From: Acidianus sp. HS-5
GTDB lineage: Archaea; Thermoproteota; Thermoprotei_A; Sulfolobales; Sulfolobaceae
Assembly (NCBI RefSeq): GCF_021655615.1
Contig: NZ_AP025245.1
Location: forward strand, 1 to 64,000
Direction of reading: 5' to 3'
Length of the DNA stretch: 64,000 bases
The notes under the pieces were generated by a model that made no database searches, was not told the DNA's origin, and saw only the letters and a list, made by a program, of their open reading frames with translations. How positions within the stretch are numbered: the stretch's first letter is position 1; each line of letters opens with the position of its first letter. Positions 53,552 through 62,866 of this stretch are shown here, one piece after another. The translations under genes and the position numbers were made by a program.

Positions 53552-54091
53552 ATGTACAAATGTTGTGATAAAGAATTTTCAGATGAAAAGTCATTCAAAA
53601 AGCATATAAAAAGTAGCAAGAGCCATCATCTTACATCTTCAGAAGTATTTAGAGTAGATTTACCAAAGGAATATGTAACCTCAACCATAGAGAATAAAGA
53701 TAATGCATTGAGGTTACTAGGATTCATACCTTATGGAGATAAGGCAATAATTCCCTTACGTTTATCCAAAAATATTATAGGAGGAGTTCTAAAAAGGTCT
53801 TTAATAGCTAAAGTTGACGGTCCTTACTTTGATTCTGGACTGATAAATTATAAGATTGATGCCGGTAATGTAAAATATAATGTAAGCTTCAGGCAAGCAA
53901 AATTAGGAGAAAGCTTAAGGTTAACTACTATTGTAACTTTTGAGGCTGAACTGAACTTCCTAGGAACACTTTTGCCAAGTGCAGTAATAAAAAGCTTGTC
54001 TTCGCTCATAATGCCCGATGATATAGTAGAGAACGTGAAGAAAGTCCTAGTAACAGAGAAGAGAGAAGAAAAATTACCGTCTAAACTTTAA
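53552..54091 (+). CDS. Zinc-finger-like N-terminus plus SRPBCC-like domain
   Basis: This 179-aa protein begins with a shortened C2H2-like finger (MYKCCDKEFSDEKSFKKHIK then SHH) and continues with about 140 residues of curved beta structure, VDLPKEYVTSTI and onwards, resembling the SRPBCC/CoxG-like lipid-binding fold. The two cysteines are adjacent instead of spaced by two residues, so zinc binding is doubtful. Function unknown. Its end overlaps the convergent ThDP enzyme by 11 bp. Confidence 0.6.
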   Translation: MYKCCDKEFSDEKSFKKHIKSSKSHHLTSSEVFRVDLPKEYVTSTIENKDNALRLLGFIPYGDKAIIPLRLSKNIIGGVLKRSLIAKVDGPYFDSGLINYKIDAGNVKYNVSFRQAKLGESLRLTTIVTFEAELNFLGTLLPSAVIKSLSSLIMPDDIVENVKKVLVTEKREEKLPSKL

Positions 54092-55565
54092 TTTCTGCTA
54101 ATTTTTGAGTACTGTCCTCCATTAGCCACTCTATTCCTTTCTTATAATCGTCAAACTCTTTTCCCTCAAATCCATAGCTTGAAGCTAATTTCCACGGAGA
54201 GGTAATAGGCGAAAGAATTTCCGTATTAGTATTTCCCCAACCCTTCAGCGAATTATATCCTTGATTATTGACTACAAGAACTTTCATTACTCCTCCGTAT
54301 TTTGCTGCAGACCATAATGCTTGGAAACTGTAATTGAAACTCCCATCACCAACTATCGCTAAAGCTTTTCCTCCTGCAGACGAGTACCCGAAAGATGCAG
54401 GAATTGCCCAGCCAATAAATCCTGCTCTATTTGCGAAGAATAACCTTCTTTTATAACCAACTATAGATCTTATTATTTCCCTGTAAGAAGGCGCCTCATC
54501 GAATATTGCATAATTACCTAAATGAGGATACAGAGCCTTCATTATTTCCTCAACCTTTTGATTTCTCGGTGGTATAACTTTCACAGAATTGAAAGAATGC
54601 GGCTTTACATATTTAACAGCTATCCTTAAGAAATCTTTAGGATTACAAACTAAGGTTTTCCAAGGTCTCCTTGATGCCTCAATCCAATCGTAAGTTACTT
54701 CAATTACTTCTTTTTCCTTCAATACTTCATCATCTGGAAAGAGCACATTATTTACACTACCACCTATGATTATTACCGCTTGAAAATCTTCTAGGACTTT
54801 ATTTATTTCACTAGACTTCCTAGGTAAATCTCCTGCGAAAAGCTTGTGAGGTGTCTCAAAAGGAGTCCTTGAAGCGAAAGGTTCAGCAAAAACCGGGGAG
54901 TTAATTTTCTCTGCAAATTCCCTCATTTCATCGTGAGCATTAAATACGTCTATTTCATAACCTGTAACTATTGCTACCTTATCGAAGGAGTTAATTCTCT
55001 CAATTACTTCTTTTACTTCGTTTTCGTTACAGCAAAGTTCAACTTTGTGCATGAAATCTTTAAAAAGAGGCGTCTGGACTTCCTTATCTTCTAAATCCTC
55101 TGGAATGGAGAGAAAAGTAGGTCCGTAGGGTGGAGTTAAGGACGTTTTAATTGCCCTTATTAGGAATTTTATTCCTTCATTAGCATTTCTAGCCTCAAAG
55201 GATGCCTTAACTACTGGCTTTGAGATTGTAGTTAAATCCCCGTAAAGCCTTGGTTCATCAGAAAGGTGAGAAGAAGTTTGTTGACCGCCAATTATTACCA
55301 TCGGTATTCTGTCCATATATGCAGTATAAAGAAATCCTAGTGCATTAGATAAGCCAGGAGCAGCATGAAGGTTCACTACTGCTAATTTATCACTACCTAA
55401 ATGATAGCCTTCAGCCATTCCTACAGCAGCACCGTCTTGTAATGCTAAATAGTATTTGAAATCTGAAGGAATTTTCTTTATAAAGGATAGTTCCGTAGTT
55501 CCAGGATTTCCGTAAATTCTGTCAGTGTATCCCTCGAGAATTTCAAAAATCTTGTCTCCAAGCAT
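54081..55565 (-). CDS. Benzoylformate decarboxylase-like ThDP enzyme
   Basis: This 494-aa thiamine-diphosphate enzyme has YGNPGTTELSF, ALQDGAAVGMAEGY and NLHAAPG in the PYR domain and GDGSFNYSFQALWSAA with VVNNQGYNS in the PP domain. It resembles benzoylformate decarboxylase more than acetolactate synthase (NLHAAPG, GQQTSSH). The cofactor-activating Glu near residue 44 is Asp here, and Ser26 of BFD is Thr, so the substrate may differ. It would decarboxylate a 2-oxo acid. It stands alone, near two MFS transporters. Confidence 0.85.
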   Translation of the reverse strand: MLGDKIFEILEGYTDRIYGNPGTTELSFIKKIPSDFKYYLALQDGAAVGMAEGYHLGSDKLAVVNLHAAPGLSNALGFLYTAYMDRIPMVIIGGQQTSSHLSDEPRLYGDLTTISKPVVKASFEARNANEGIKFLIRAIKTSLTPPYGPTFLSIPEDLEDKEVQTPLFKDFMHKVELCCNENEVKEVIERINSFDKVAIVTGYEIDVFNAHDEMREFAEKINSPVFAEPFASRTPFETPHKLFAGDLPRKSSEINKVLEDFQAVIIIGGSVNNVLFPDDEVLKEKEVIEVTYDWIEASRRPWKTLVCNPKDFLRIAVKYVKPHSFNSVKVIPPRNQKVEEIMKALYPHLGNYAIFDEAPSYREIIRSIVGYKRRLFFANRAGFIGWAIPASFGYSSAGGKALAIVGDGSFNYSFQALWSAAKYGGVMKVLVVNNQGYNSLKGWGNTNTEILSPITSPWKLASSYGFEGKEFDDYKKGIEWLMEDSTQKLAEIKV

Positions 55566-55717
55566 ATAAAATAAACTTGTAGGCTAGTATAAAAACTATT
55601 TGATATATTTTAACATTAATTGTTTTGTTAAACGATATCATCTTTCTTTTAACATTATTTTTTATCTTGAGAACTTAGATTGAAAAAATTAAAGTAAAAA
55701 GCTGTAACGCTTAAAGA

Positions 55718-56902
55718 TCATTTATTGATGTAGACCCTCTTAGGAATTAACGGCATTAGTATTGCAGAGAATATCGCTAGCCCTAGCATAATGTAAAAAG
55801 AGGAAAGTATTGAAAATTTTAGTCCCAAAAGCACGGTAATTAAAGCATTTCCTGCGGCACCTCCTACAGTGACTCCTATTCCCCAAATGTATGAATTAGC
55901 TACAGTGTAGAAACTTTTAGGGAAAGTTTGGCTCACGTAACCTAACAACACTGGGAAGGAACTAAATGCTGCAAAGGTAAATATGGTATAGAAAGACAGT
56001 GACGCAACTAGATTTTGCGAAAATGCCAGAAAGCCTATGAAGGCTAATATTGAGAGTATACTGCTTATTACGAACGCGTATCTTCCGCCCTTCTTTTCAG
56101 TAAGCCATCCGAAAGCAGGTTGACCTAAAACTGAACCTAAAAATCCTATGGTTAAGAATACTCCAGCCAATTCTTTTGAATAATAAACATCGTAAACGAA
56201 ATCTCCTACGAAAGTAGTGGTACCTGTTATGAACATACTCCTAATAAATACGATAGAACCTAGTATTATAAGGAACTTATAGAAAGCACTCTCTAACTTT
56301 TCTTTGCTCCTCCTAATCTCTATTGATTCTCTCCTATAGAATTTAAGGCCTACAAATATTACTGCTGAAGAAATTAGCATATATGCGGAAACTGTAAGTA
56401 AACCCGTTAATTCTCCAAAGCCCAGTATGAGGAAAGTCACTATTGATGGCATTAAAGACCTTCCTAAACTTCCTAAAGACCCGTTAATCCCTAATGCTCT
56501 ACCCGATTCTTTGCCGAAAGTCCTGGAAAGCACTGCTCCGCCTATTGGATGATAAAAAGCTTGGCCTATGCCCAGAATTGTTGAACCCAAAGCGACTAAA
56601 GCTATAGACGGAAATAAGAAGGAAATTCCAAAGAGAGCTATTGCTGTTCCTTCCAGAAGGATTCCTATACTCATTAAGGCTGAATCGATATTATGCTTAT
56701 CGGCGAAGTCTCCTATCAGCGGAGATAAAAGTCCAGAAAGTAACGTGTAAATTATTGATATCGCTCCTAAAATTACTAGACTTATCTTATCCACAGTGCT
56801 GTAATATACTATAAGAAGTGGAAATATTAAGAAAGTTCCATCATTGTTAAAATGAGCTAAGGAAGTTATTACTAATATTCTTATCTTCTTTCCAACGTCC
56901 AT
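55718..56902 (-). CDS. MFS transporter (12 TM)
   Basis: This 394-aa protein has twelve hydrophobic helices with the motif A-like loop GDFADKHNIDS after helix 2 and GWLTEKKGGRY at the equivalent place in the second half. The frame is open from a TTG at 56923; the ATG at 56902 is preferred because aaattatt lies about 25 bp upstream on the minus strand. Substrate is unknown. Its neighbour toward higher coordinates is a C/D sRNA candidate on the opposite strand. Confidence 0.85.
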   Translation of the reverse strand: MDVGKKIRILVITSLAHFNNDGTFLIFPLLIVYYSTVDKISLVILGAISIIYTLLSGLLSPLIGDFADKHNIDSALMSIGILLEGTAIALFGISFLFPSIALVALGSTILGIGQAFYHPIGGAVLSRTFGKESGRALGINGSLGSLGRSLMPSIVTFLILGFGELTGLLTVSAYMLISSAVIFVGLKFYRRESIEIRRSKEKLESAFYKFLIILGSIVFIRSMFITGTTTFVGDFVYDVYYSKELAGVFLTIGFLGSVLGQPAFGWLTEKKGGRYAFVISSILSILAFIGFLAFSQNLVASLSFYTIFTFAAFSSFPVLLGYVSQTFPKSFYTVANSYIWGIGVTVGGAAGNALITVLLGLKFSILSSFYIMLGLAIFSAILMPLIPKRVYINK

Positions 56903-57013
56903 GTAGGTATATTTGATACCCAATAATTTAAAGCTGATTTAGAAAAAGCCTCCTTAATTAAAATAATTATTAACAGCTTATATAGAAAAATTATAAAAGT
57001 ACGAGATAGGTAT

Positions 57014-57077
57014 TAAACAAAGTGCTGAGTGCGCTCTATACTGAGTAGTGATGTAGTCCACCGGCACTGAGAGTTTA
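57014..57077 (+). ncRNA. C/D-box sRNA candidate
   Basis: In the gap between two minus-strand transporter genes, elements line up as C box GTGCTGA (57022-57028, one mismatch), 12-nt guide, D' CTGA (57041-57044), 3-nt spacer, C' GTGATGT (57048-57054), 12-nt guide, D CTGA (57067-57070). TAAAC before and GTTTA after can form a terminal stem. A TATA-like cttatata at 56977-56984 is correctly spaced for a start near 57010. Both guide lengths equal the archaeal norm. I could not match either guide to a known rRNA site. Confidence 0.65.
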
Positions 57078-57089
57078 CCAGTACATTAA

Positions 57090-57917
57090 TCATTTTCTTG
57101 ATAAGTGTACTCTGCTATATTGTGATATAAAAACTCCTATGAGCGCTAGTGAAGAACCCATTATTTGAAAGATGTTAGGTATTTGATTTAGAATAATGAA
57201 AGAGAAGATGTAAGCTGAGACTGGAACAAGAATAACTATGCTAGAGGCAGTAGTCGCGCCTAAATCCTTAACGCTTGAAAACCAGAACATAAAGCCTAAA
57301 GCTTGGGCTATTATTGCAACTAAAACTCCCAAAGCTAATCCAACTGCAGAAGGTTTAAAATAAAAACCAAAAGGTATGGTAGGTAATACGAACAATGAGG
57401 AAAACAAAGACATGAAAGCGTTGAGCTTTACTACATTTCTGTCCTTTAACTTCGCATAGTACAAAGTCCCTATTGCCCAGAGAATCGCCGCAATAATAGC
57501 TATTAAAGATCCTATGCTAAAATTAACACTATCAACTGAAATGAATATGCCTATAAATGAAATGATTATCCCAATTAACTGAGGCAGTAAAATCTCCTCG
57601 CCTTTTATTCTTGTAAACACTGCAACAAATATTGGCTGCATGTAAATTAACACAGAAGCTAGAGCAGGATTTTTAGAATAGTTTATTGCTAAGTTTAGGA
57701 GGATAACGAAAATTCCCATATTAAGTATTGCGTTAATAGCCTCTCTTTTCCCGTAGATTATACCTTTTCCATAAATTGCTAAAATTAGTCCTCCTATAGT
57801 GAACCTTAAGAATGTGAGTACGAAAGGAGACATGAAGTAAAGGGCAATTTTCGATAAAGGGAATGATAAACCCCAAACTATTATTACTCCCATTATAAAG
57901 AAATAACCCTTTAACAC
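57090..57917 (-). CDS. EamA/DMT-family permease (second)
   Basis: This 275-aa protein has ten hydrophobic helices in two EamA repeats (IVWGLSFPLSKIAL; RFTIGGLILAIYG; AAILWAIGTLYYAKL). The start is uncertain: TTG at 57926, GTG at 57917 and ATG at 57893 are in frame; the GTG keeps the first helix complete and agrees with a TATA-like tttaaatatt upstream. It exports or imports a small metabolite, not identifiable from sequence. Confidence 0.8.
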   Translation of the reverse strand: MLKGYFFIMGVIIVWGLSFPLSKIALYFMSPFVLTFLRFTIGGLILAIYGKGIIYGKREAINAILNMGIFVILLNLAINYSKNPALASVLIYMQPIFVAVFTRIKGEEILLPQLIGIIISFIGIFISVDSVNFSIGSLIAIIAAILWAIGTLYYAKLKDRNVVKLNAFMSLFSSLFVLPTIPFGFYFKPSAVGLALGVLVAIIAQALGFMFWFSSVKDLGATTASSIVILVPVSAYIFSFIILNQIPNIFQIMGSSLALIGVFISQYSRVHLSRK

Positions 57918-58009
57918 GCATAACAATGCCTTAAAAAAATATTTAAAATTAAGGTAGGAAGAGGAATATACTTATAAAAATTTTTAAAGTATAAAAAATA
58001 TATTCGGCC

Positions 58010-58393
58010 ATGATAAAGAAAATTCTATCAGGATTAGTTGGAGGACTTCTGGAAATAATTTTCTTTATAAATGATATGAGCGTATTCTCAGCAATATCTT
58101 ACCATATACTTAAGATTAATTCTATAGCGGTAGGAATATTGCTCCATTTAATTGCTGCAATGATTATAGCTTTGGTAGGAATATCAATAATAGAGTTATC
58201 CAGAGTAAAATACGAAAACAAGAACTTCTTATCAGCATTAATTATAGGAGTATTGTTTGGATCCGCAGTACTAAGTCTCTTCAGCCTTCCTGTTCACTTA
58301 TTAGTTTTTCCTATAAAAATTACGTTAACATACGTATTTGCACACATATTTTACGGAGTAGTAACTTACTTAATTTACTCTTTGGTTAAGTGA
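58010..58393 (+). CDS. Small four-helix membrane protein
   Basis: This 127-aa protein has four hydrophobic segments (about residues 5-22, 40-62, 76-96 and 104-125) and few charged residues. A TATA-like cttataaaaa lies about 35-40 bp before the ATG. It is not recognised. It converges on the DHA2-type MFS gene with a 19-bp overlap. Confidence 0.6.
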   Translation: MIKKILSGLVGGLLEIIFFINDMSVFSAISYHILKINSIAVGILLHLIAAMIIALVGISIIELSRVKYENKNFLSALIIGVLFGSAVLSLFSLPVHLLVFPIKITLTYVFAHIFYGVVTYLIYSLVK

Positions 58394-59850
58394 CCGTTTT
58401 CTTCTCCATTCCTAGCGTTTTGCACACCAACTGCCTTAAATGTGTAATTCTTCGTCCACAGTGAAATTATCAGTGTAATGAGCATCATTGCAAACCCAAA
58501 CAATGCAATATAATCGAATGCAGTTGATGACGGCATGAAACCCAACACTAGAGGCTGTCCGTTGAATATCATCACTATTGGAGTCTGATAACTCTCCATA
58601 AGTGAAGTAGCAACTACAGGTCCTGCAGCTCCTCCTATAGTCCTTAATAAGGTGTTCATTCCCATCCCTGTAGTTCTGTATTGATCAGGTAAAGCTAAGG
58701 CTACCATATTAACTAAAGGTATTATAACAGCCACCAATCCTATAGATGATATGAAGCCATCTATAAGGACTTCTGTTGGATTTGCTCTATAATACATGAG
58801 CATTACATATGCCAAAGAAGATAAGATGCTACCCATAATTAACACTGGTCTCGGTCCTACCTTAGGTAGCATTCTGCCGAAAATAGGACCAAATATTACC
58901 ATACCGAAAGCAACTGGCGACATTAATAATCCAGACTGAATAATCGATAAACCCAATCCGTAAGGTGAAGGTAATTGAGCATAATACACTAAAAATATGA
59001 AGACAGTAAACATTCCAACTCCAGAAACTATTCCTACTAAGTTAGCTACTGCAAAGTTCCTTATCTTAAATAGATCCAACCTTAGTAATGGTTCTCTTAT
59101 CTTCTTTTCTACACCTATAAATATTCCATAAGTTACTAATCCAGAAATCAGCAAGGATAAATTACACACAGAAGTCCATCCTAATGTGGGTCCTTCAGTA
59201 ATATAAACCAACACTAGAACAGTAGCTAAGCCTATTAAAGTAGAACCCAAATAATCTACTTTCTCCTTATTGCGTATACCAGTGTGAGGTAAGTATTTTA
59301 TTGAAATTACAAAGAGAATTAACGAAAGTATTGCAGCGGTGTGGAAAGCGTAAGGCCATCCTAAATCTTCTACAACATAAGATCCTATCAACAGCCCTAA
59401 AGCCGGTCCTATGCCTATCATTGCACTTAATATTGCTTGAGCAAAGGCTACTCTTTCCTTAGGATACAAATCAGTAATGTAAGCTATTGCTATAGGGAAC
59501 ATTGAGAACCCAACGCCTTGAATAGCTCTAGCACCTAGTAGAACCCAAATATTTGGAGAAAAACCTGCAAGTGCTACTGCAACTATATAAAAACCTATTG
59601 CAGTAACATACATTTTCTTCTTACCATAAGTGTCTGCTAATTTACCCATTAATGGCGAAGTAGCTGCTGCAACTATCATGTAAGCAGAAGTTACCCAACC
59701 TGCTAGTGTAGCCGATATTGAAAAGTCATTTTCTATCGTAGGTAAAGCTGGGATAACCATAGTTTCAACGTAGTTTATAATTAGCAGCATTAAAGCAAGT
59801 ATAATTAGTGTCCTTGATTTAATGTCCATGGAGAAAAATGATAACTTCAT
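58375..59850 (-). CDS. MFS drug transporter (DHA2/EmrB type, 14 TM)
   Basis: This 491-aa protein has fourteen hydrophobic helices, the DHA2 pattern. MFS motif A appears as GKLADTYGKKKMY after helix 2, and helix 1 has ALPTIENDFSIS typical of QacA/EmrB permeases. It is expected to export hydrophobic drugs or organic ions by proton antiport. It is divergent from the isochorismatase-like gene over 92 bp, a shared control region. Confidence 0.9.
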   Translation of the reverse strand: MKLSFFSMDIKSRTLIILALMLLIINYVETMVIPALPTIENDFSISATLAGWVTSAYMIVAAATSPLMGKLADTYGKKKMYVTAIGFYIVAVALAGFSPNIWVLLGARAIQGVGFSMFPIAIAYITDLYPKERVAFAQAILSAMIGIGPALGLLIGSYVVEDLGWPYAFHTAAILSLILFVISIKYLPHTGIRNKEKVDYLGSTLIGLATVLVLVYITEGPTLGWTSVCNLSLLISGLVTYGIFIGVEKKIREPLLRLDLFKIRNFAVANLVGIVSGVGMFTVFIFLVYYAQLPSPYGLGLSIIQSGLLMSPVAFGMVIFGPIFGRMLPKVGPRPVLIMGSILSSLAYVMLMYYRANPTEVLIDGFISSIGLVAVIIPLVNMVALALPDQYRTTGMGMNTLLRTIGGAAGPVVATSLMESYQTPIVMIFNGQPLVLGFMPSSTAFDYIALFGFAMMLITLIISLWTKNYTFKAVGVQNARNGEENGHLTKE

Positions 59851-59942
59851 AAATATAAGATTTTCGATATATCTATATTACGTTAGTTTGATACCATAAT
59901 TTTTGGATAAAAACTTTTTAACCTAATTTTGAAGATGAGGAT

Positions 59943-60497
<555 letters not shown>

Positions 60498-60506
<9 letters not shown>

Positions 60507-61237
60507 TAAAGTATAATCCTTATAGCCGTTAGTTAAGTAAACTCCTTTTTGTCTACAAGTATCTGCAAGTTCCTTTGTTACTGTCATAGCGTAAATTACT
60601 GGAATAATCTTCTTTCCTTCAATCCCGAACTTGTAAGCCTTGAGCTTCTCTATCTTCTCCTCTAACTTCTTCAGCGTAGATATGCCAGCCCTAGCTTTAA
60701 CTTCTCCTACTACCACGTAATTGCCGAATTCACCGTAAATGTCTATCTCCAGCTTATGAGGTATCTCAAATCTGTAAAGTTCAACATCTACGTTAAACTT
60801 AGATTTAATTACGTATTCAAGGTGTTCAATTGCCTCTTGCTCAAAGGACTCGGTTAAATTCTCTAAAGTTCGTAAGATTTGTTGATTTTGTTTCAATAGT
60901 TTATTTATTATTTTATCTCTCTTCTTATTTTCTCTGTCTATCCTTTCAATTGTAGCTTCAAATTTTTCGTCTCTCTTCTTGCTCTCCTCTTTCATTTCCT
61001 CAATTGCTTTATCAATCTTCTCCATGACCTGGTTAAACTTCTTATCGTGATTCTCAAATTTTTCACACTAACTTCTGCTGGTCTACAAAGATCTTGGACA
61101 GTTTTTGATAACTTCTCCACTTCCTTGCTAAGTCCATCTATTTTAGTTATTACTATTTTCTCAGCTATAACATCAGCTACTTTCTTTACAAAGTCCTCAT
61201 TATTAGCTAACGCCTTAGCAATTGCCTCCTCGCTCAT
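60498..61237 (-). pseudogene. DUF3782-type PD-(D/E)XK nuclease, frameshifted
   Basis: Two overlapping frames make one protein. The first (61237 to about 61060) gives MSEEAIAKALANNEDFVKKV, typical of the DUF3782 N-terminus; the second continues KFENHDKKFNQVMEKIDK, a coiled coil, and a nuclease core with LEIDIYGEFGNYVVVGEVKA (Asp, then Glu-X-Lys). Adding one A to the A5 run at 61059-61063 (T5 on plus) joins them. The family occurs in multiple copies in thermophilic archaea with unknown role. A real mutation or a sequencing error both fit. Confidence 0.75.
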
Positions 61238-61252
61238 TGTGTGAATATTGAA

Positions 61253-61936
61253 TTACAACTTTAAGAGCTTTCCTTCCTCAACCTCATTACCTTTAATCCC
61301 ATAGATTGAAAGAGTAGAGGAAAATACTGCATTCTCGCTCTTATACAACTTATAATACTCACTCCTATCCTTCCTAGTGTAATAATTCACGTAATAAAGC
61401 TCAGCAGAGCCGTCACTCCTTGAAACCCTCAGTATTAGAACATTTAATGCTGATTTTGTATACTCCCTCATTAAGAGTTCTATCCCCTTTTCGAGGCCGT
61501 TCTTTATAAGAAACTTTAAAGCTAGCTCGCTGTCTATTGTAGTACCTTGAAAATTGAGATCCTTTGCTAATTTTTCCTTATCTACCGAACCGTTGTGTGC
61601 AAAGAAGTAAAAATAGTCCTCGTTATCGGCATAGAATGGGTGAGAAAACCTAGAGGACACTGTGGATTTATCAGTTGCTTGCCTTGCATGAAAGATTGCG
61701 TAAAACCTACCTTCTATAGAAGGTAAAACTAGAGACTCAACGAATATCGGATTTTTTGATTTATAGAGATAGATTCTCTCTCCGTCATAAATAACATAGC
61801 CCCAGCCATCTCCGTGTACGGGGTTTAAGCCAAACTTTGAAGCTATCACGTCATTTTTTGCAGACTCTTTTAACGTCTCATAAAGTTTAGTAAGCTCTTC
61901 TCCAGAATCACCTACATAGGCAAACATTCTGCACAT
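61253..61936 (-). CDS. Class II glutamine amidotransferase (YafJ-like)
   Basis: This 227-aa protein begins MCRMFAYVGDSG, giving the N-terminal nucleophile Cys, and has FGLNPVHGDGWGYVIY, IFHARQATDKS and FAHNGSVDKEKL, the glutaminase motifs. It is a glutaminase domain alone, without a synthetase domain, like E. coli YafJ, and would supply ammonia to a partner or act on a glutamyl substrate. The partner is unknown. It lies 15 bp upstream of the nuclease pseudogene. Confidence 0.9.
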   Translation of the reverse strand: MCRMFAYVGDSGEELTKLYETLKESAKNDVIASKFGLNPVHGDGWGYVIYDGERIYLYKSKNPIFVESLVLPSIEGRFYAIFHARQATDKSTVSSRFSHPFYADNEDYFYFFAHNGSVDKEKLAKDLNFQGTTIDSELALKFLIKNGLEKGIELLMREYTKSALNVLILRVSRSDGSAELYYVNYYTRKDRSEYYKLYKSENAVFSSTLSIYGIKGNEVEEGKLLKL

Positions 61937-61952
61937 AATGTAAAAAAGAGTT

Positions 61953-62159
61953 TTACGGATAAAAGTTCTGTAGCTTTATTTTTCCTTCATCGTCGTATAT
62001 GTATACACTTCCCTCTTCCTCATCTAATGTTCTCTTATGTGAACCGTCGCAGAACGGCTTATGTTTAGATAACCCACATGCGCATACGTAAAAAACTTGT
62101 CCGTTATCTGCCTTTATTTCATAAGGTTTATTGCGGTCGTGTTTTACTAGCCTAGCCAT
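61953..62159 (-). CDS. CDGSH iron-sulfur protein
   Basis: This 68-aa protein has one CDGSH motif, CACGLSKHKPFCDGSH, whose three Cys and one His bind a redox-active 2Fe-2S cluster. The long frame to 62522 overlaps the divergent regulator, so the ATG at 62159 (MARLVKHDRNKPYEIK) is taken as the start. Such small proteins serve in redox or Fe-S transfer; the partner is unknown. It is divergent from the HxlR gene across 64 bp. Confidence 0.88.
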   Translation of the reverse strand: MARLVKHDRNKPYEIKADNGQVFYVCACGLSKHKPFCDGSHKRTLDEEEGSVYIYDDEGKIKLQNFYP

Positions 62160-62223
62160 TGCAAAGTAAGTGTAGAAAGTAAAGTATATATACAGTACGT
62201 GAATATAACTAAAGTAGGTTACC

Positions 62224-62535
62224 TTGAATAAAGTTGACGGAACAATTTGTCCAATTGTCGAGACTATTAGAATAATAGGTAGCGAACCAAAGTTGCTTGT
62301 TTTAAGGTACTTGTTAGATGGAGGAAAGGGATTTAACGAACTACAGAGGCTGACTAAATTAAGCTCAAAGACTCTGTCCTCTACATTGAAAGACCTGGAG
62401 AAATACGACCTCATAAAAAGGATAATAATTTCCGACAGACCATTTAGAGTAAAGTATGAGCTTACGGAGAAAGGTAAGGAATTGAAAGGAGCATTTGAAG
62501 AGATACAAAAATGGGGAAACAAGTATCTTAAATAG
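62224..62535 (+). CDS. HxlR-family transcriptional regulator
   Basis: This 103-aa protein has the HxlR pattern: CPIVETIRIIGSEPKLLVLR, FNELQRLTKLSSKTLSSTL and KYELTEKGKELKG. The start is TTG at 62224, since no ATG lies before the conserved Cys. Its promoter shares the 64-bp gap with the CDGSH gene, including agtatatata, so it probably controls both. HxlR proteins often respond to redox or electrophiles through the N-terminal Cys, which fits the Fe-S neighbour. Confidence 0.85.
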   Translation: MNKVDGTICPIVETIRIIGSEPKLLVLRYLLDGGKGFNELQRLTKLSSKTLSSTLKDLEKYDLIKRIIISDRPFRVKYELTEKGKELKGAFEEIQKWGNKYLK

Positions 62536-62604
62536 TTAAAGCTTTTCTAATACCTAAATTTAGAATAGTATTCTGTCACTCAAATATAGGTCAGCCTTAT
62601 ATAT

Positions 62605-62624
62605 TACTATTACTAGTTACTAGT
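62605..62624. promoter_or_regulatory. Tandem operator-like repeats before vapB
   Basis: TACTAT, TACTAGT and TACTAGT follow directly one after another between a TATA-like ttatata (62598-62604) and the vapB ATG at 62627. ACTAGT is itself palindromic. AbrB-type antitoxins usually repress their own operon, so this is the natural operator candidate. Confidence 0.5.
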
Positions 62625-62626
62625 AT

Positions 62627-62866
62627 ATGGAAGAAGTTAAAGTGACTAGAAATTATCAGATCACAATTCCGTACAATGTGAGAGAGAGACTAGGTATAAA
62701 GGTGGGCGATAACTTAGTAGTTTACCTTGAGGGAGATAAAATAATCATACAGAAAAAAAGAGGCAATATTGCTTCTCTTAACTTGACACTAGGCAAGAAA
62801 ATAACTGATGAGGAAATTAATGAAGCGATAAATGAGGCTGGAGAAAAAATTGGAAGCAGTAGTTGA
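62627..62866 (+). CDS. vapB: VapB-type AbrB antitoxin
   Basis: This 79-aa protein has the swapped-hairpin AbrB domain in VTRNYQITIPYNVRERLGIK and VGDNLVVYLEGDKIIIQKK, and a C-terminal helix that would wrap the toxin. It neutralises the PIN toxin of the following overlapping gene and should bind the upstream repeats. The transcript is probably leaderless or has only a very short leader. Family and pairing are clear. Confidence 0.9.
   Translation: MEEVKVTRNYQITIPYNVRERLGIKVGDNLVVYLEGDKIIIQKKRGNIASLNLTLGKKITDEEINEAINEAGEKIGSSS

Noticed and set aside
60992..61237. An independent 81-aa protein
   Set aside because: Its last 25 residues change to Arg/Leu-rich nonsense just where the other frame resumes the expected coiled coil, so it is one part of a frameshifted gene.
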